Below, in pieces: positions 44,371 to 53,299 of a DNA stretch of 64,000 bases (position 1 is the stretch's first letter; each line of letters opens with the position of its first letter). The stretch spans positions 98,541-162,540 of the forward strand of contig CAZRBV010000001.1 of assembly GCA_964598425.1 (NCBI GenBank), written 5' to 3'. Source of the DNA: UBA12567 sp964598425. Lineage in GTDB: Bacteria; Planctomycetota; Phycisphaerae; Phycisphaerales; SM1A02. Below the pieces are notes generated by a model that saw only the letters and a program-made list of their open reading frames with translations, was not told the origin of the DNA and did not search any database. The translations under genes were made by a program, and so were the position numbers.

Positions 44371-45708
44371 ATGTTGCGAATGTTGAGTGTCTTCGTGCTT
44401 TCCCAGATCGCGATCCCGATTGGGTTCGCTGCCACGCTTCCGGGGTACCGCCCGCAGTCGCTGGCGGTTGTTGAGATTGAGCCGGCGGACCTGAAGACGC
44501 TCGTGTCGGCGCTCGCATTGAATGGCGACGAGGTTCAGGCAGCCCATGCAGCCTTGACCGCGTACCGCGACGCGATTCGGCAAGGCGCTGCCGAAGCGCG
44601 GGCCGCAATCGCGGCAGCAAAACCAGAGGGGGCGGTTGAAGCGGCCGGTGACGAAGTGCGTCGGACACAGGCAATGGAATCAGTTCGTGATCGAATCGAA
44701 GCGAGGCGGCGGGCCGGGGAGTTCGCCGGCGACGAAGCGGCTTTGCGTGAGGCGTTTCAGGAGGCCGCTCGAGAAGCTCAGGCCGAACTGGACCTTGCGG
44801 TGGAAGCCGGTGCGCAGCTCGAGGGCTGGGGCGACGCCTTCAGATTGCAGGCCAACGTGTTGACGCAGTGGCACGATCTCAAGGACGCGCACACTGCCCA
44901 CGTGCGAGAAGCGCTCAATGTCATTGCAGGGGATGAGCGTGCAGCAGCATTGAATCGCTGGTGGCTGGAAACAGCAGCTCGGCGAATGCTGAAGCGAGGT
45001 CGACTCTCCGCGGAGGCATTCGCCCCGGCATCATCCTTGGATTCAAGTGACCGGGGCACGGTCTTGTTTCAGGACGCCGAGTCACACTGGCTTCGAGAGC
45101 ATGCGCACGTTGTCGCGGCCAGAGATGTCGCCCTTCGGAACTTGCCTGTTCGCGCTGCGGAGGCTGTTGCAACGAATCGGCCTTCAGCGTGGAGGTATGC
45201 ACTCGAAGACGCAATGGCGACGCGAGAAGCGGTGCGAAATCATGCGATCGAGGGCATCGATATGTTTGCAGTGCTTCTCGATGAAGAGGACGCCCAAGGT
45301 TTTCGCGAACGGGCACGGCGGGCAGCATTCCCAGGCGTGTGGCGTCGAGATCGCGCCGATCGCGTGCTGCACGCTGCTCTTGAGGCCGGAGGACTGGATG
45401 CCGCTCAGCGGGGAATGGTGACGGCGCTGCGAATGGAGCACGAGGCGCTTGTGGTGCCATTGGCACTTGCTCATCAGGATGCGATGGTTCATGAAGAGGG
45501 GAGGATGCTGGTGGATCAGGATGTGGCTCAGGCGGCCCGATTCATGCGAGGTGACCAACCGGCAGCCTCACCGACGCCGTATCTTGACGAGGCCAAGGCA
45601 AGGCGGAAGGAGCTCGTTGACGACACGTTGCTTCGTCTTCGCGGCATCCTGACCGAGGCGCAGTGGGACTCTCTTCCCGGCACACGGACGGTTCCGACGC
45701 GAGATTGA
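44371..45708 (+). CDS. Secreted alpha-helical protein of unknown function, paralogue B
   Basis: Unrecognised protein of about 445 residues. It has a signal peptide (MLRMLSVFVLSQIAIPIGFA ending near FAAT) and a long helical body rich in Ala, Glu, Arg and Gln; much of it could form coiled coils. The C-terminus, TLLRLRGILTEAQWDSLPG, resembles the C-terminus of the preceding protein (LAQLRDLLGNDAWDLVPS), and both open with a short helical block after the signal (residues ADLKTLVSALALNGDEVQAA here, QEMQLDEEQGAILDHVLAGY there). GGAG precedes the start by six bases. It lies 24 bases after paralogue A, so both are likely made together. Confidence 0.6.
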   Translation: MLRMLSVFVLSQIAIPIGFAATLPGYRPQSLAVVEIEPADLKTLVSALALNGDEVQAAHAALTAYRDAIRQGAAEARAAIAAAKPEGAVEAAGDEVRRTQAMESVRDRIEARRRAGEFAGDEAALREAFQEAAREAQAELDLAVEAGAQLEGWGDAFRLQANVLTQWHDLKDAHTAHVREALNVIAGDERAAALNRWWLETAARRMLKRGRLSAEAFAPASSLDSSDRGTVLFQDAESHWLREHAHVVAARDVALRNLPVRAAEAVATNRPSAWRYALEDAMATREAVRNHAIEGIDMFAVLLDEEDAQGFRERARRAAFPGVWRRDRADRVLHAALEAGGLDAAQRGMVTALRMEHEALVVPLALAHQDAMVHEEGRMLVDQDVAQAARFMRGDQPAASPTPYLDEAKARRKELVDDTLLRLRGILTEAQWDSLPGTRTVPTRD

Positions 45709-45713
45709 ACCGA

Positions 45714-46706
45714 TCAGCGTGCGCCGAGTTGACCGCATGCTGCCATGACGCCGCGTCCCATCGTTCGGCGGCGATTGACGGGAAGCCCCAGCACCGACAC
45801 CGCATTGATAAACGCTTCGACATCGCCTTCGTCCGGCGCAGGCCACGGCGAATCGACCTTGGGGTTGTAGGAAATGACGTTGACTCGGCACGGTAACTCG
45901 CCGAGCCAATCGGCAAGCATGGTTGGCGCATCCGGGTGATCGTTGACTCCCGGGATGAGGACGTACTCCACAAGGATTGGTCTTCCTCCGGATTCAGTCC
46001 AATGCTGCATTGCTTCTCGAAGGGCAGCCATTGAGACTGCCCGTGTGATCGGCATGATTGATCCGCGGGTCGCTTCGTCCGGGGCGTTGACGGAGACAGC
46101 GAGCCTGACCTGGTGCATGCCGGGCTGCTGCATGAACCGAGTGAACTCGCGGATGCCACCGGCGTGCCCGACGGTCGAAACTCCGATTTTGCTTGGTGGA
46201 ATGGCCGCAGCATTGTGATCGGTGAGCACCCTGATGGCGTTGAGGACGGCGGGAAGATTGTCCATGGGTTCGCCCATGCCCATGAAGACGACGTTCGTGA
46301 TCGCCGCGCCGAGCTCGTGTGTGGCATGGTGCCATTGGGCGACAATCTCAGCCGTTGTGAGCTGCCGCACGCGGCCCATCGAAGCGGTCTGGCAGAAGGT
46401 GCAGCCCATGGCGCATCCGACCTGGCTTGAGAGGCACAGTGTGTGGCGGATGTGACCGGACCGGCCCTCGATTGGCATGATGACCGATTCGGTTTCGGCG
46501 CCATCGGCATGGCTGAGCAGAAACTTCGTCGTACCGCTTTCTTCAAGTGTTGTGGAAATGGCTCGTTCGTCATCAGCGACCGCAGGGTGCGAGCCGTGGC
46601 GGAAGTAGCGCCGGTAGATGTCGGCAGCTTCGGCGCCGCGGGGGGCCTCGTCTGAACGGGCCCAACCCTCGAGCGTGGAACCAAGAAGCAGATCTGGGGG
46701 TGGCAC
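45714..46706 (-). CDS. rlmN: RlmN/Cfr-family radical SAM methyltransferase
   Basis: Methylates C2 of adenosine in 23S rRNA (A2503) and in RlmN also tRNA. The radical SAM cluster motif is CAMGCTFC (Cys98, 102, 105). The GMGEP motif (VVFMGMGEPMDN) and the C-terminal AACGQL, with the mechanistic cysteine at 324, identify the RlmN/Cfr family. The N-terminal domain is short, and the conserved GRSGHIRHTLCLSSQVGC runs into the cluster motif. Start GTG 46706 gives 330 residues; the longer open frame is antisense to the neighbouring epimerase gene. No Shine-Dalgarno sequence is evident. RlmN is much more likely than the resistance enzyme Cfr because it is a housekeeping gene here and nothing mobile is nearby. 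Confidence 0.85.
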   Translation of the reverse strand: MPPPDLLLGSTLEGWARSDEAPRGAEAADIYRRYFRHGSHPAVADDERAISTTLEESGTTKFLLSHADGAETESVIMPIEGRSGHIRHTLCLSSQVGCAMGCTFCQTASMGRVRQLTTAEIVAQWHHATHELGAAITNVVFMGMGEPMDNLPAVLNAIRVLTDHNAAAIPPSKIGVSTVGHAGGIREFTRFMQQPGMHQVRLAVSVNAPDEATRGSIMPITRAVSMAALREAMQHWTESGGRPILVEYVLIPGVNDHPDAPTMLADWLGELPCRVNVISYNPKVDSPWPAPDEGDVEAFINAVSVLGLPVNRRRTMGRGVMAACGQLGAR

Positions 46707-46781
46707 GGGGCGAGGATAGCAGCTCTGCGCGGTACACTGGGAGGCCTTTGGCAGGGGTCTTGCAAGCCAGGAGAGCCGCCG

Positions 46782-47819
46782 ATGCATGAACGAACGATTC
46801 TGATCACGGGCGCCGCCGGAGAGATCGGGCACGGACTGATCAATGCCCTTGGTGGCCGCCCCGGTGTACGGCTCATCGCTATGGACTTGCGGGAGATTCC
46901 CAAGGAACTCCAGCACAAGGTTGATTCGGTCCATGTGGGGAATATTTGTGACCGCGCCTTCATCGAGCACGTCATTACGCTCCACCGGGTCAACGAAGTC
47001 ATCCATCTCGCGGCCCTCCTGAGTACCTCGGCCGAGCGAGCGCCTGAGCAGGCTCACGAGGTCAATGTTCAGGGCACATTCAATCTCCTGCGGACGGCCG
47101 CCGAGCAAGCGCAGGCCTACGACGAACCGATCCGTTTTGTCTTCCCGAGCACGATCGCCATCTATGGCGTTGAACCCAGGGAGAAGGACGATTTGCCTCC
47201 CGTACGCGAGTACCAGGCCCTGCGGCCGATCACAATGTACGGGGCGAACAAGCTCTACTGCGAGGCGATGGGCCGCTACTACGGTCGGTACTACCGATCG
47301 ATCACGCGTGGGAATCGGCGGCCACCGATCGATTTCAGATGTCTGCGATTGCCCGGGATCATTTCAGCCGAGACCGTGCCGGTCGGGGGTACGAGCGACT
47401 ACGTGCCGGAGATGATTCACGCCGCTGCGAGAGGCGAGTCGTGCGTGTGCTTTGTGCGCGAAGACACAAGTCTGCCCTGGATGATGATGCCGGAGTGCGT
47501 TGAGGCGATTCTGAAACTTGCCGAAGCACCAGTGCTTTCGCGGTGCGTCTACAACGTCGCAGCATTCTCGGCAACTGCGGGTCTGTTTGCCGAGGCTGTT
47601 CGTCGGCACTTCCCCGGTACTGAGATCACTTTTGAACCGCACGAAGGCAGGCAGTCATTGGTTGACACGTGGCCCGCCGACGTTGACTGCATGCGAGCCC
47701 GCGAGGACTGGGGCTTTGAGCCTCGCTGGACTCTGGACGAAGCGATGGCCGAGTACATCGTGCCGACGGTCCGCGCCCGCTACGGCGACGCGCCCGCGCG
47801 AGAAGGAGCGACATCATGA
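46782..47819 (+). CDS. tdh: SDR-type L-threonine 3-dehydrogenase (NAD-dependent epimerase/dehydratase family)
   Basis: Oxidises L-threonine to 2-amino-3-ketobutyrate, the substrate of the enzyme encoded next door. It is an extended short-chain dehydrogenase: the NAD-binding motif GAAGEIG is at residues 10-16 and the YxxxK motif is Tyr153/Lys157 (YGANK), with upstream Ser in FPSTIAIYG. The protein resembles the epimerase-like threonine dehydrogenases of bacteria rather than the zinc-dependent MDR-type Tdh. The assignment relies on overlap with kbl (ATGA), as threonine dehydrogenase and 2-amino-3-ketobutyrate CoA ligase usually sit together. Without that context, a nucleotide-sugar epimerase would be equally likely. 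Confidence 0.8.
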   Translation: MHERTILITGAAGEIGHGLINALGGRPGVRLIAMDLREIPKELQHKVDSVHVGNICDRAFIEHVITLHRVNEVIHLAALLSTSAERAPEQAHEVNVQGTFNLLRTAAEQAQAYDEPIRFVFPSTIAIYGVEPREKDDLPPVREYQALRPITMYGANKLYCEAMGRYYGRYYRSITRGNRRPPIDFRCLRLPGIISAETVPVGGTSDYVPEMIHAAARGESCVCFVREDTSLPWMMMPECVEAILKLAEAPVLSRCVYNVAAFSATAGLFAEAVRRHFPGTEITFEPHEGRQSLVDTWPADVDCMRAREDWGFEPRWTLDEAMAEYIVPTVRARYGDAPAREGATS

Positions 47820-49045
47820 CGACGACCAACGCATCTGGCGCAGCCCTCTTTGATCAGCGGACCCGCAGGGTTCTGGACGAGCTGGAAGCTGGCGGTCAGT
47901 ACAAGCACCTCCAGATGATCGAGGGGCCGATGGGGCCGAGCATCGACATCCGGGGAAAGGGGACGGTGGATTGTTTCTGCTCGAACAATTACCTCGGGCT
48001 CGCGAACCATCCTGAAGTCGTTGAGGCGGGAATTGCAGGACTCAAGAAGTGGGGCGGTGGCACGGCCTCGGTGCGGTTCATCTGTGGCACGTTCACGGCC
48101 CACGAGGTGCTTGAGCAGCAGATCGCGACGTTTCTCGGTGCTGAGGCGTCCTACACATTCGTCTCCTGCTGGACGGCGACCGAAGCACTCTTCCCAACCG
48201 TATGCGAACCTGGTGATGTGATTGTCAGCGATGCGCTGAATCACGCCTGCATCATCGACGCCATGCGCTTGACAACCGTCATCAAGAAGGGCGTTCACAA
48301 GGCGGTCTACAAACACTCGGACATGGGCCACTGCCGCGAAGTGCTTGCCAAAGCCCGCGAGACTGCCGGCGATTCCGGTGTCATCTGGCTGGTCACTGAC
48401 GGGGTGTTCTCGATGGAGGGGGATCTTGGCAACCTCCCGGGATTGCGGACGCTTTGCGATGAGTTTGGCGCGATGCTGGTCGTTGACGATTCGCACGGAA
48501 CTGGTGTGATGGGCGAGACTGGGCGCGGCACGCACGAGTACTGGGGCATGGATCCATCGCAGATCGATGTTTTCACCGGAACACTGGGCAAGGCACTCGG
48601 TGGAGGGGCGGGTGGCTACCTCGCTGGCACGCGAACAGCAATGGAGATGATCGTGCAGCGAGCGCGGCCGACGCTTTTCAGCAATGCGCTGCCGTGCACC
48701 GTCGCAGCTTCAGCCGCCAAGGCAATTGAGATTGTCGCCCGCGAGCCGGAGCGGGTCGCGAAGTTGCGAGCCAATACCGACAAAGCCCGCGCTGGGATCC
48801 GCGAGGCGGGCTTCGAAGTGCTTGAGTCGCCAACTGCGATTTGCCCAATCATCGTGCATGACACCGCCAGGGCGATCGCCATGAGCAAGCGGTTGCTGGA
48901 GATGGGATCATTCGCAATCGGCTTCGGCTATCCGGTCGTTCCCGAAGGCGAAGCGCGAATCCGCGTCCAGATCAGCGCCGCCCATGAGGACGAGCACATC
49001 GATCGGCTTGTGAGGAACCTGGTGCAGCTGAAGTCGGAGTACTAG
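47816..49045 (+). CDS. kbl: 2-amino-3-ketobutyrate CoA ligase (glycine C-acetyltransferase)
   Basis: PLP enzyme of the alpha-oxoamine synthase family that cleaves 2-amino-3-ketobutyrate with CoA into glycine and acetyl-CoA. Conserved elements include NNYLGLANHP, GGGTASVRFICGT, DDSHGTGVMGETGRGT, and the PLP-binding FTGTLGKALGGGAGGY with Lys259. The RICGT-type motif favours Kbl over 8-amino-7-oxononanoate synthase. It follows the threonine dehydrogenase gene with an ATGA overlap, giving a complete two-step threonine catabolic pathway. Length 409 is normal. Confidence 0.9.
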   Translation: MTTTNASGAALFDQRTRRVLDELEAGGQYKHLQMIEGPMGPSIDIRGKGTVDCFCSNNYLGLANHPEVVEAGIAGLKKWGGGTASVRFICGTFTAHEVLEQQIATFLGAEASYTFVSCWTATEALFPTVCEPGDVIVSDALNHACIIDAMRLTTVIKKGVHKAVYKHSDMGHCREVLAKARETAGDSGVIWLVTDGVFSMEGDLGNLPGLRTLCDEFGAMLVVDDSHGTGVMGETGRGTHEYWGMDPSQIDVFTGTLGKALGGGAGGYLAGTRTAMEMIVQRARPTLFSNALPCTVAASAAKAIEIVAREPERVAKLRANTDKARAGIREAGFEVLESPTAICPIIVHDTARAIAMSKRLLEMGSFAIGFGYPVVPEGEARIRVQISAAHEDEHIDRLVRNLVQLKSEY

Positions 49046-49049
49046 CAGG

Positions 49050-49262
49050 CCACGACGGTTGCGGGCAGGTGATCTCGACACATGCCTCGCCGGGGAACCA
49101 TGCGCCGCCATTTTTCGCGCATGGTGCTGACGGCATGTCGCCGAAGCACTCACCGTCAATGCAGCAGGCATCGGTCAGAAGGCAGTTGGTGCCGTACGCG
49201 CCGACGACCTTGAGCAGGTCATCGACCGTGACCGCGCAGTCGCCGCCAACTGTCGCAAGGCG
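49050..49262 (-). pseudogene. Remnant of a dockerin-tailed, six-cysteine-repeat secreted protein
   Basis: On the minus strand, about 70 codons encode the pattern DCAVTVDDLLKVVGAYGTNC followed by one copy of the six-cysteine repeat (ACCIDGECFGDMPSAPC...). The same repeat occurs ten times in the secreted protein at 60204-61619, and the first part is the dockerin-like tail also seen in that protein and two others in the window. No start codon, signal peptide or Shine-Dalgarno sequence precedes it in frame, and the open frame runs on into antisense of kbl. It is therefore best seen as a decaying gene fragment. A genuine short gene is less likely. Confidence 0.45.
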
Positions 49263-49363
49263 GGTTTGCCGCTCTACCATCCGGCAGCTCTGCTGCCGTG
49301 TGCACATGGTTCTCTTGTATGCGACCCGCTCGATCCATCTGGCAGGCCGCCAGGGGGGAGGCG

Positions 49364-50332
49364 TCAGCAGCTTCCCCACGCCTCCAGCAACATCAACAGA
49401 TCGCTCACGCCGACGATGCCGTCGCCGTTGAGGTCAATCGTGGTATCGCTCCCCCCCCATGCGGCGATCATGTCGAGGATGTCGTTGGCATCAACCTCGC
49501 CGTTGCCGTCGAAGTCTCCCGGACAGGTGCTGGTCTGAGGATCGTAGTTCCCATCCGGCAGCACAGTGGCCTGGTGGTATTGCGGCTCACTCAGAATCGC
49601 GACTGCGGCCGCAGCGTGCTGCTGCATGAGCGCTGCGGTGGGGAGTTCCCACTCATCAGCGATCTCGGGAATGCGCCACGCATAGTCCTGCGCTCCGAGC
49701 ATGGACGTCAACGCCCAATAGTGAAACTCGGCGACCTTGCATCCGTAGTCGCAGGTTGGATCGTTGTAGTGGTACCAGCCACCCGCGATGACAATGTCCA
49801 TTGCATCGGCCAGGTCAGAGTTGTGGTGATCGCTGAACACTCCTGGGTACACTTCAACGAGCCCGCCGTAGACCAGGTGCAGGTTCTCTTCAAGTGCCCA
49901 GTCAAACTCATTGTTGCCGGGATAGCCGGGATTCGTTTCTTCGCCAAAGAGCAGCTGCGTCAGCACCGTGTCCCACACCGAATCGGGAATGATGTCTTCG
50001 GCGCCCGAGTTCTCGAAGGCACTCTCCGTCGGCCACATGACGACCGAGGCGTGCCTTGACTGCATATCTGCAAAGAGCGCCGCATCATCAGGAGTGCCGT
50101 CCTCGTCATTGTCGAGGTACTGGGCCAGTACGTTGGCCGAATGCAGCACTTTGGAATTGGGCGTGCTGCTTGAGGCGTACACGTGCACGCCGCCAAGAAC
50201 CTCGACATGCTTGGCAAAGACCTGCGAAAAGCCCTGCGGGGCATTCCCGGGAACCGGGCCGACGCTGAAGTACTCGGCGGATGCGGTGCCGGTGACGATG
50301 ACGGACGCAAACGCGGCGGCTTTGATGCGCAT
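49364..50332 (-). CDS. Secreted protein with dockerin-like C-terminal repeats
   Basis: Exported protein of 322 residues (signal cleavage likely after TASA at 19). The middle part contains HVEVLGGVHVYAS and YLDNDEDGTPDDAALFADM, reminiscent of secreted planctomycete proteins with calcium loops; I do not recognise a catalytic motif. The C-terminus has two dockerin-like calcium-loop repeats, DFDGNGEVDANDILDMIAAWGG and DLNGDGIVGVSDLLMLLEAWG, ending in Ser-Cys. True dockerins bind cohesins; no cohesin is visible here, so the tail may serve as an attachment or sorting signal. It lies downstream of the BtpA-family gene on the same strand with a 69-base gap. Confidence 0.6.
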   Translation of the reverse strand: MRIKAAAFASVIVTGTASAEYFSVGPVPGNAPQGFSQVFAKHVEVLGGVHVYASSSTPNSKVLHSANVLAQYLDNDEDGTPDDAALFADMQSRHASVVMWPTESAFENSGAEDIIPDSVWDTVLTQLLFGEETNPGYPGNNEFDWALEENLHLVYGGLVEVYPGVFSDHHNSDLADAMDIVIAGGWYHYNDPTCDYGCKVAEFHYWALTSMLGAQDYAWRIPEIADEWELPTAALMQQHAAAAVAILSEPQYHQATVLPDGNYDPQTSTCPGDFDGNGEVDANDILDMIAAWGGSDTTIDLNGDGIVGVSDLLMLLEAWGSC

Positions 50333-50401
50333 TGGGGCCTCCAGGACGCAAATCTACTGTCCAAAATGGTCCCCGGCAACCGAGAATACGGTGGATTGGT
50401 G

Positions 50402-51211
50402 TCAGGAGCGGGCTCGGGTGACCATCGTCTGTGTGAGTGCTACGTCCACGGGATGACGCCATGTGCCGCCCTCCTTGATGGACGATCCGACGATGGCGCC
50501 GTGGGCGGCGTCCAGTGTGGAGCGGATCGTATCTGCTGTGACACCGCTCGCCGCGAAGACCGGCAGTTCACATGCGGATGCAGCCTGTGTCAACTCGTCG
50601 AGGTCCGTCGCCTGGCCGGTAGCGGTGCCGGTGACGACGACACCATCGGCTCCCATGAATTCGGCGGCGTGCGCCCAGTCTGCGATGCTGAGGTCACGAG
50701 TGATGGCGTGGCTGCTGTGCTTCTTGCGGATGTCCGCCAGGATTGCGATGTGGTCGGCGTCGATGCTGCGGCGGTACCGCAGCAGGGGTCCGGCATCGGC
50801 CTCGCTCATCAGTCCCTCGTCCGCGACCGTGGCGAAGCAAAAACCCTCGGCGCGGATAAAGTCGGCGCCGCTGGCGTGGGCCACGGCGAGTGCCGCAGTG
50901 TTGGCACCAGCCAGAATCTGAACGCCCAGCGGCACGTCGAGGGCGCACCGGACGGCGGAGGTGACGGCGGTCATGCATGCGACGACTTCGGGTCCGACTT
51001 CGCGGAGCATGTACGGCGTGTCGTGCATGTTCTCGAGCATCACAGCATCGAAGCCGGCTTCCTCCAGCACGCACGCTTCCTCGACTGCCTGCTCGACGAT
51101 GGAGATCGGGTCCATATCGCTGCCGGCGGTTCCCGGAAGGGCGTGGACGTGCACCATGCCGATCAGGATGTCGCGGTCGCGACCGAAGATGTCTTCCAGA
51201 TTGATGTTCAT
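50402..51211 (-). CDS. BtpA/SgcQ-family protein
   Basis: TIM-barrel-like protein of 269 residues of the BtpA family, found in photosystem I assembly in cyanobacteria and in sugar-catabolism clusters elsewhere (SgcQ). The recognisable pattern includes LIGMVHVHALPGTAG, DAVMLENMHDTPYMLREVGPE, and GVQILAGANTAALAVA. The C-terminal part ends in AIVGSSIKEGG, a phosphate-binding-like loop. Photosystem assembly is not relevant here; the role is unknown. ATG 51211 overlaps the end of the S9 peptidase gene (ATGA), so the two are translationally coupled. Confidence 0.8.
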   Translation of the reverse strand: MNINLEDIFGRDRDILIGMVHVHALPGTAGSDMDPISIVEQAVEEACVLEEAGFDAVMLENMHDTPYMLREVGPEVVACMTAVTSAVRCALDVPLGVQILAGANTAALAVAHASGADFIRAEGFCFATVADEGLMSEADAGPLLRYRRSIDADHIAILADIRKKHSSHAITRDLSIADWAHAAEFMGADGVVVTGTATGQATDLDELTQAASACELPVFAASGVTADTIRSTLDAAHGAIVGSSIKEGGTWRHPVDVALTQTMVTRARS

Positions 51212-53241
51212 CGCTTCTTCTTCCCGCTGCCAATGTAGAGATCCAGCCAGTTGAGAATCTCGCCAAGCCTGTGCATCCGCAAGTCGGTTGGGCCGCTTCG
51301 ACTGAATCCGTGGCTGGTACTGACCGGATACCTCACAAACCGAGAGGGGATGTTGCGCCACTGCAGTGCGGACCACACCTGCTCTGCCTGCTCGACGTTG
51401 CACCGGAGGTCGCCCTCAGAGTGGATGACCAGCGTGGGGGTCTTCCACCTGTTGGCGAATCGGATCGGGCTGCACTCCCACATTGCTTCCGGTTTGTCCC
51501 ATGGGTTCCCAGGGAAGTAACTGTCCGGTTTCTCCGGGAAGTCGCTGTTGCCAGCCATGCTCACCATGTTGGATACGCAGCGGTCGGTGATGGCGCACGC
51601 GAATTCATTGGTCTGGCCCATCGCCCAATTGGTCATGTAGCCGCCGTATGAACCACCCATGATCGCCATGCGTTTGGTGTCAACTTCCGGTCGCTCTCGC
51701 ATCCAATCGATGACCGCCCGGACATCCACCCAATCCGCAGTACCCCACGCGCCGCGGATGGCATGGCAGTGGTCACGCCCGTATCCCTTGGATCCGCGTG
51801 GGTTGGAATACACGACCACCATGCCTCTGGCGGCCTGGCATTGGAACTCATGGAAGAACGAGTAGCCATATTGGGCGTGCGGACCGCCGTGAATCTGCAG
51901 CACCGTCGGTCGCCTGCGGGCGGACTTGGCTGTGGGGGGAGTGAGCATCCATACCTGCACTCTGGTGCCGTCGGGCGTCTTGACCCAGTGCGAGGTCGGT
52001 TTCGCGATGTGCCGTTCCTTGAGGAAGGCTCCGTTGAGATTGGTCAGACGGCGGGGTGGCCCGTCGTCTTTCGGGTCCATGACGAATACTTCCGGCGGCG
52101 ATGTGGGCGTGTCGATCATGAGTGTCATGACGCGGCCATCGCCGGAAATGTTGCCAGGATCGTGAATCGCTCGCCCCGACGTCATCGCCTCCGGCGCGCC
52201 GCCGCGGCGGGGGAATCGGTACACGTGCTGCATGCCTTCGGTGCCAATTCGGGCGTAGATACTCTTGCTGTCTGGCGACCAGCGCAGCGATGCAGAGAAT
52301 GACACTTCGGCGGTATCACCGAGCGTCGCGGACATGAGGCAGAGGTCGGTCCTGGCCGTAAGCGATCTCGCTGAGCCCTTCTTCTTCGGGTTACATATCC
52401 AGAGTTCGAGATTCTCGGTTGAGTAGGCGCCGTCGGTGCCCTCTCGTCCTGCATAGGCCAGCCAGGTTCCATCGGGCGACCACGTGAGCGCGTCCTTGGG
52501 ACCAACCGGGAGCCAGTCCAGGTGTGTGTTCTTGCCGGTCTTGACGTTGATCAGGCGGATCTGGGTTTTCTCCCAGTTGTACATCGCTCGCGTACCGCAC
52601 ACGGTTGCGACCGCGATCGTGCGCGAGTCGGGGGACCAGTCCCACGAGAAGAACCCAATGCCATCTTTGTCCCAGATGGTTCGTGTTGCGCCGGTCGCGA
52701 CGTCGACGATCATCAGCACGTACCGTCGCTGCATGAAGTACCCGTCCCCATCAAGCCGGTACCACGCGCTGGTGATGATGCGGGGTGGCTCACTGCCGCC
52801 GGAGTCCTCTCGCGATTTCTTCGCTTCCTCGGTCCAGTCCTGATCAGCGACCCGCCACGTCAATGCAATTGACTTGCCATCGGGAGACCACTTGAATTCT
52901 CCGAGCGATCCTTCGGGCAGATCGGTCAGGTCGCGTGACTCGCCTCCGGCAGCAGGGATGACACGAATCTGGGGGCGGCCCTTGGTGCGGCCGGAGGAGA
53001 AGGCAATCGTGTCGCCATCGGGCGACCAGCGGCCATGATTGTCCTTGTCACCGCTGGTCATGATGCGGGGCTCACCGCCAGTTGTCGGAACCATCCATAC
53101 GTTGGTCGTCATGGTGTTTCGCGGCCCGGCCTGCTTGCGTGTGAACAACACTGTGCTGCCATCGGGCGAGACCTGTGGCTGGCTGGGAATGATGATTCGT
53201 TCGAGATCCTGGGGCGTGATGCCGGTGCGGCGTGTGGGCAT
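51208..53241 (-). CDS. S9-family prolyl-oligopeptidase-type serine peptidase
   Basis: Alpha/beta-hydrolase peptidase with an N-terminal beta-propeller. WD-like propeller blades appear as repeated W-S-P-D-G patterns (RWSPDGDTIAFSSGR, KWSPDGKSIAL, DWSPDSRTIAVAT, TWSPDGTWLAYAG). The catalytic domain carries HGGPHAQYGYSF, the nucleophile in MGGSYGGYMT, and the Asp/His pair in HSEGDLRCNVEQAEQ and STSHGFSRSG. ATG 53241 was used, supported by GAGG upstream; 53271 is an in-frame alternative. No signal peptide is visible, so it may be cytosolic. The gene is divergent from the M20 deacylase, about 60 bases apart. Confidence 0.85.
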   Translation of the reverse strand: MPTRRTGITPQDLERIIIPSQPQVSPDGSTVLFTRKQAGPRNTMTTNVWMVPTTGGEPRIMTSGDKDNHGRWSPDGDTIAFSSGRTKGRPQIRVIPAAGGESRDLTDLPEGSLGEFKWSPDGKSIALTWRVADQDWTEEAKKSREDSGGSEPPRIITSAWYRLDGDGYFMQRRYVLMIVDVATGATRTIWDKDGIGFFSWDWSPDSRTIAVATVCGTRAMYNWEKTQIRLINVKTGKNTHLDWLPVGPKDALTWSPDGTWLAYAGREGTDGAYSTENLELWICNPKKKGSARSLTARTDLCLMSATLGDTAEVSFSASLRWSPDSKSIYARIGTEGMQHVYRFPRRGGAPEAMTSGRAIHDPGNISGDGRVMTLMIDTPTSPPEVFVMDPKDDGPPRRLTNLNGAFLKERHIAKPTSHWVKTPDGTRVQVWMLTPPTAKSARRRPTVLQIHGGPHAQYGYSFFHEFQCQAARGMVVVYSNPRGSKGYGRDHCHAIRGAWGTADWVDVRAVIDWMRERPEVDTKRMAIMGGSYGGYMTNWAMGQTNEFACAITDRCVSNMVSMAGNSDFPEKPDSYFPGNPWDKPEAMWECSPIRFANRWKTPTLVIHSEGDLRCNVEQAEQVWSALQWRNIPSRFVRYPVSTSHGFSRSGPTDLRMHRLGEILNWLDLYIGSGKKKR

Positions 53242-53299
53242 GACTGGGGCTTCCTCTGCTTGGCGTGGCATCGTACCCGCCGCCGGTATCCTGCTGAAT

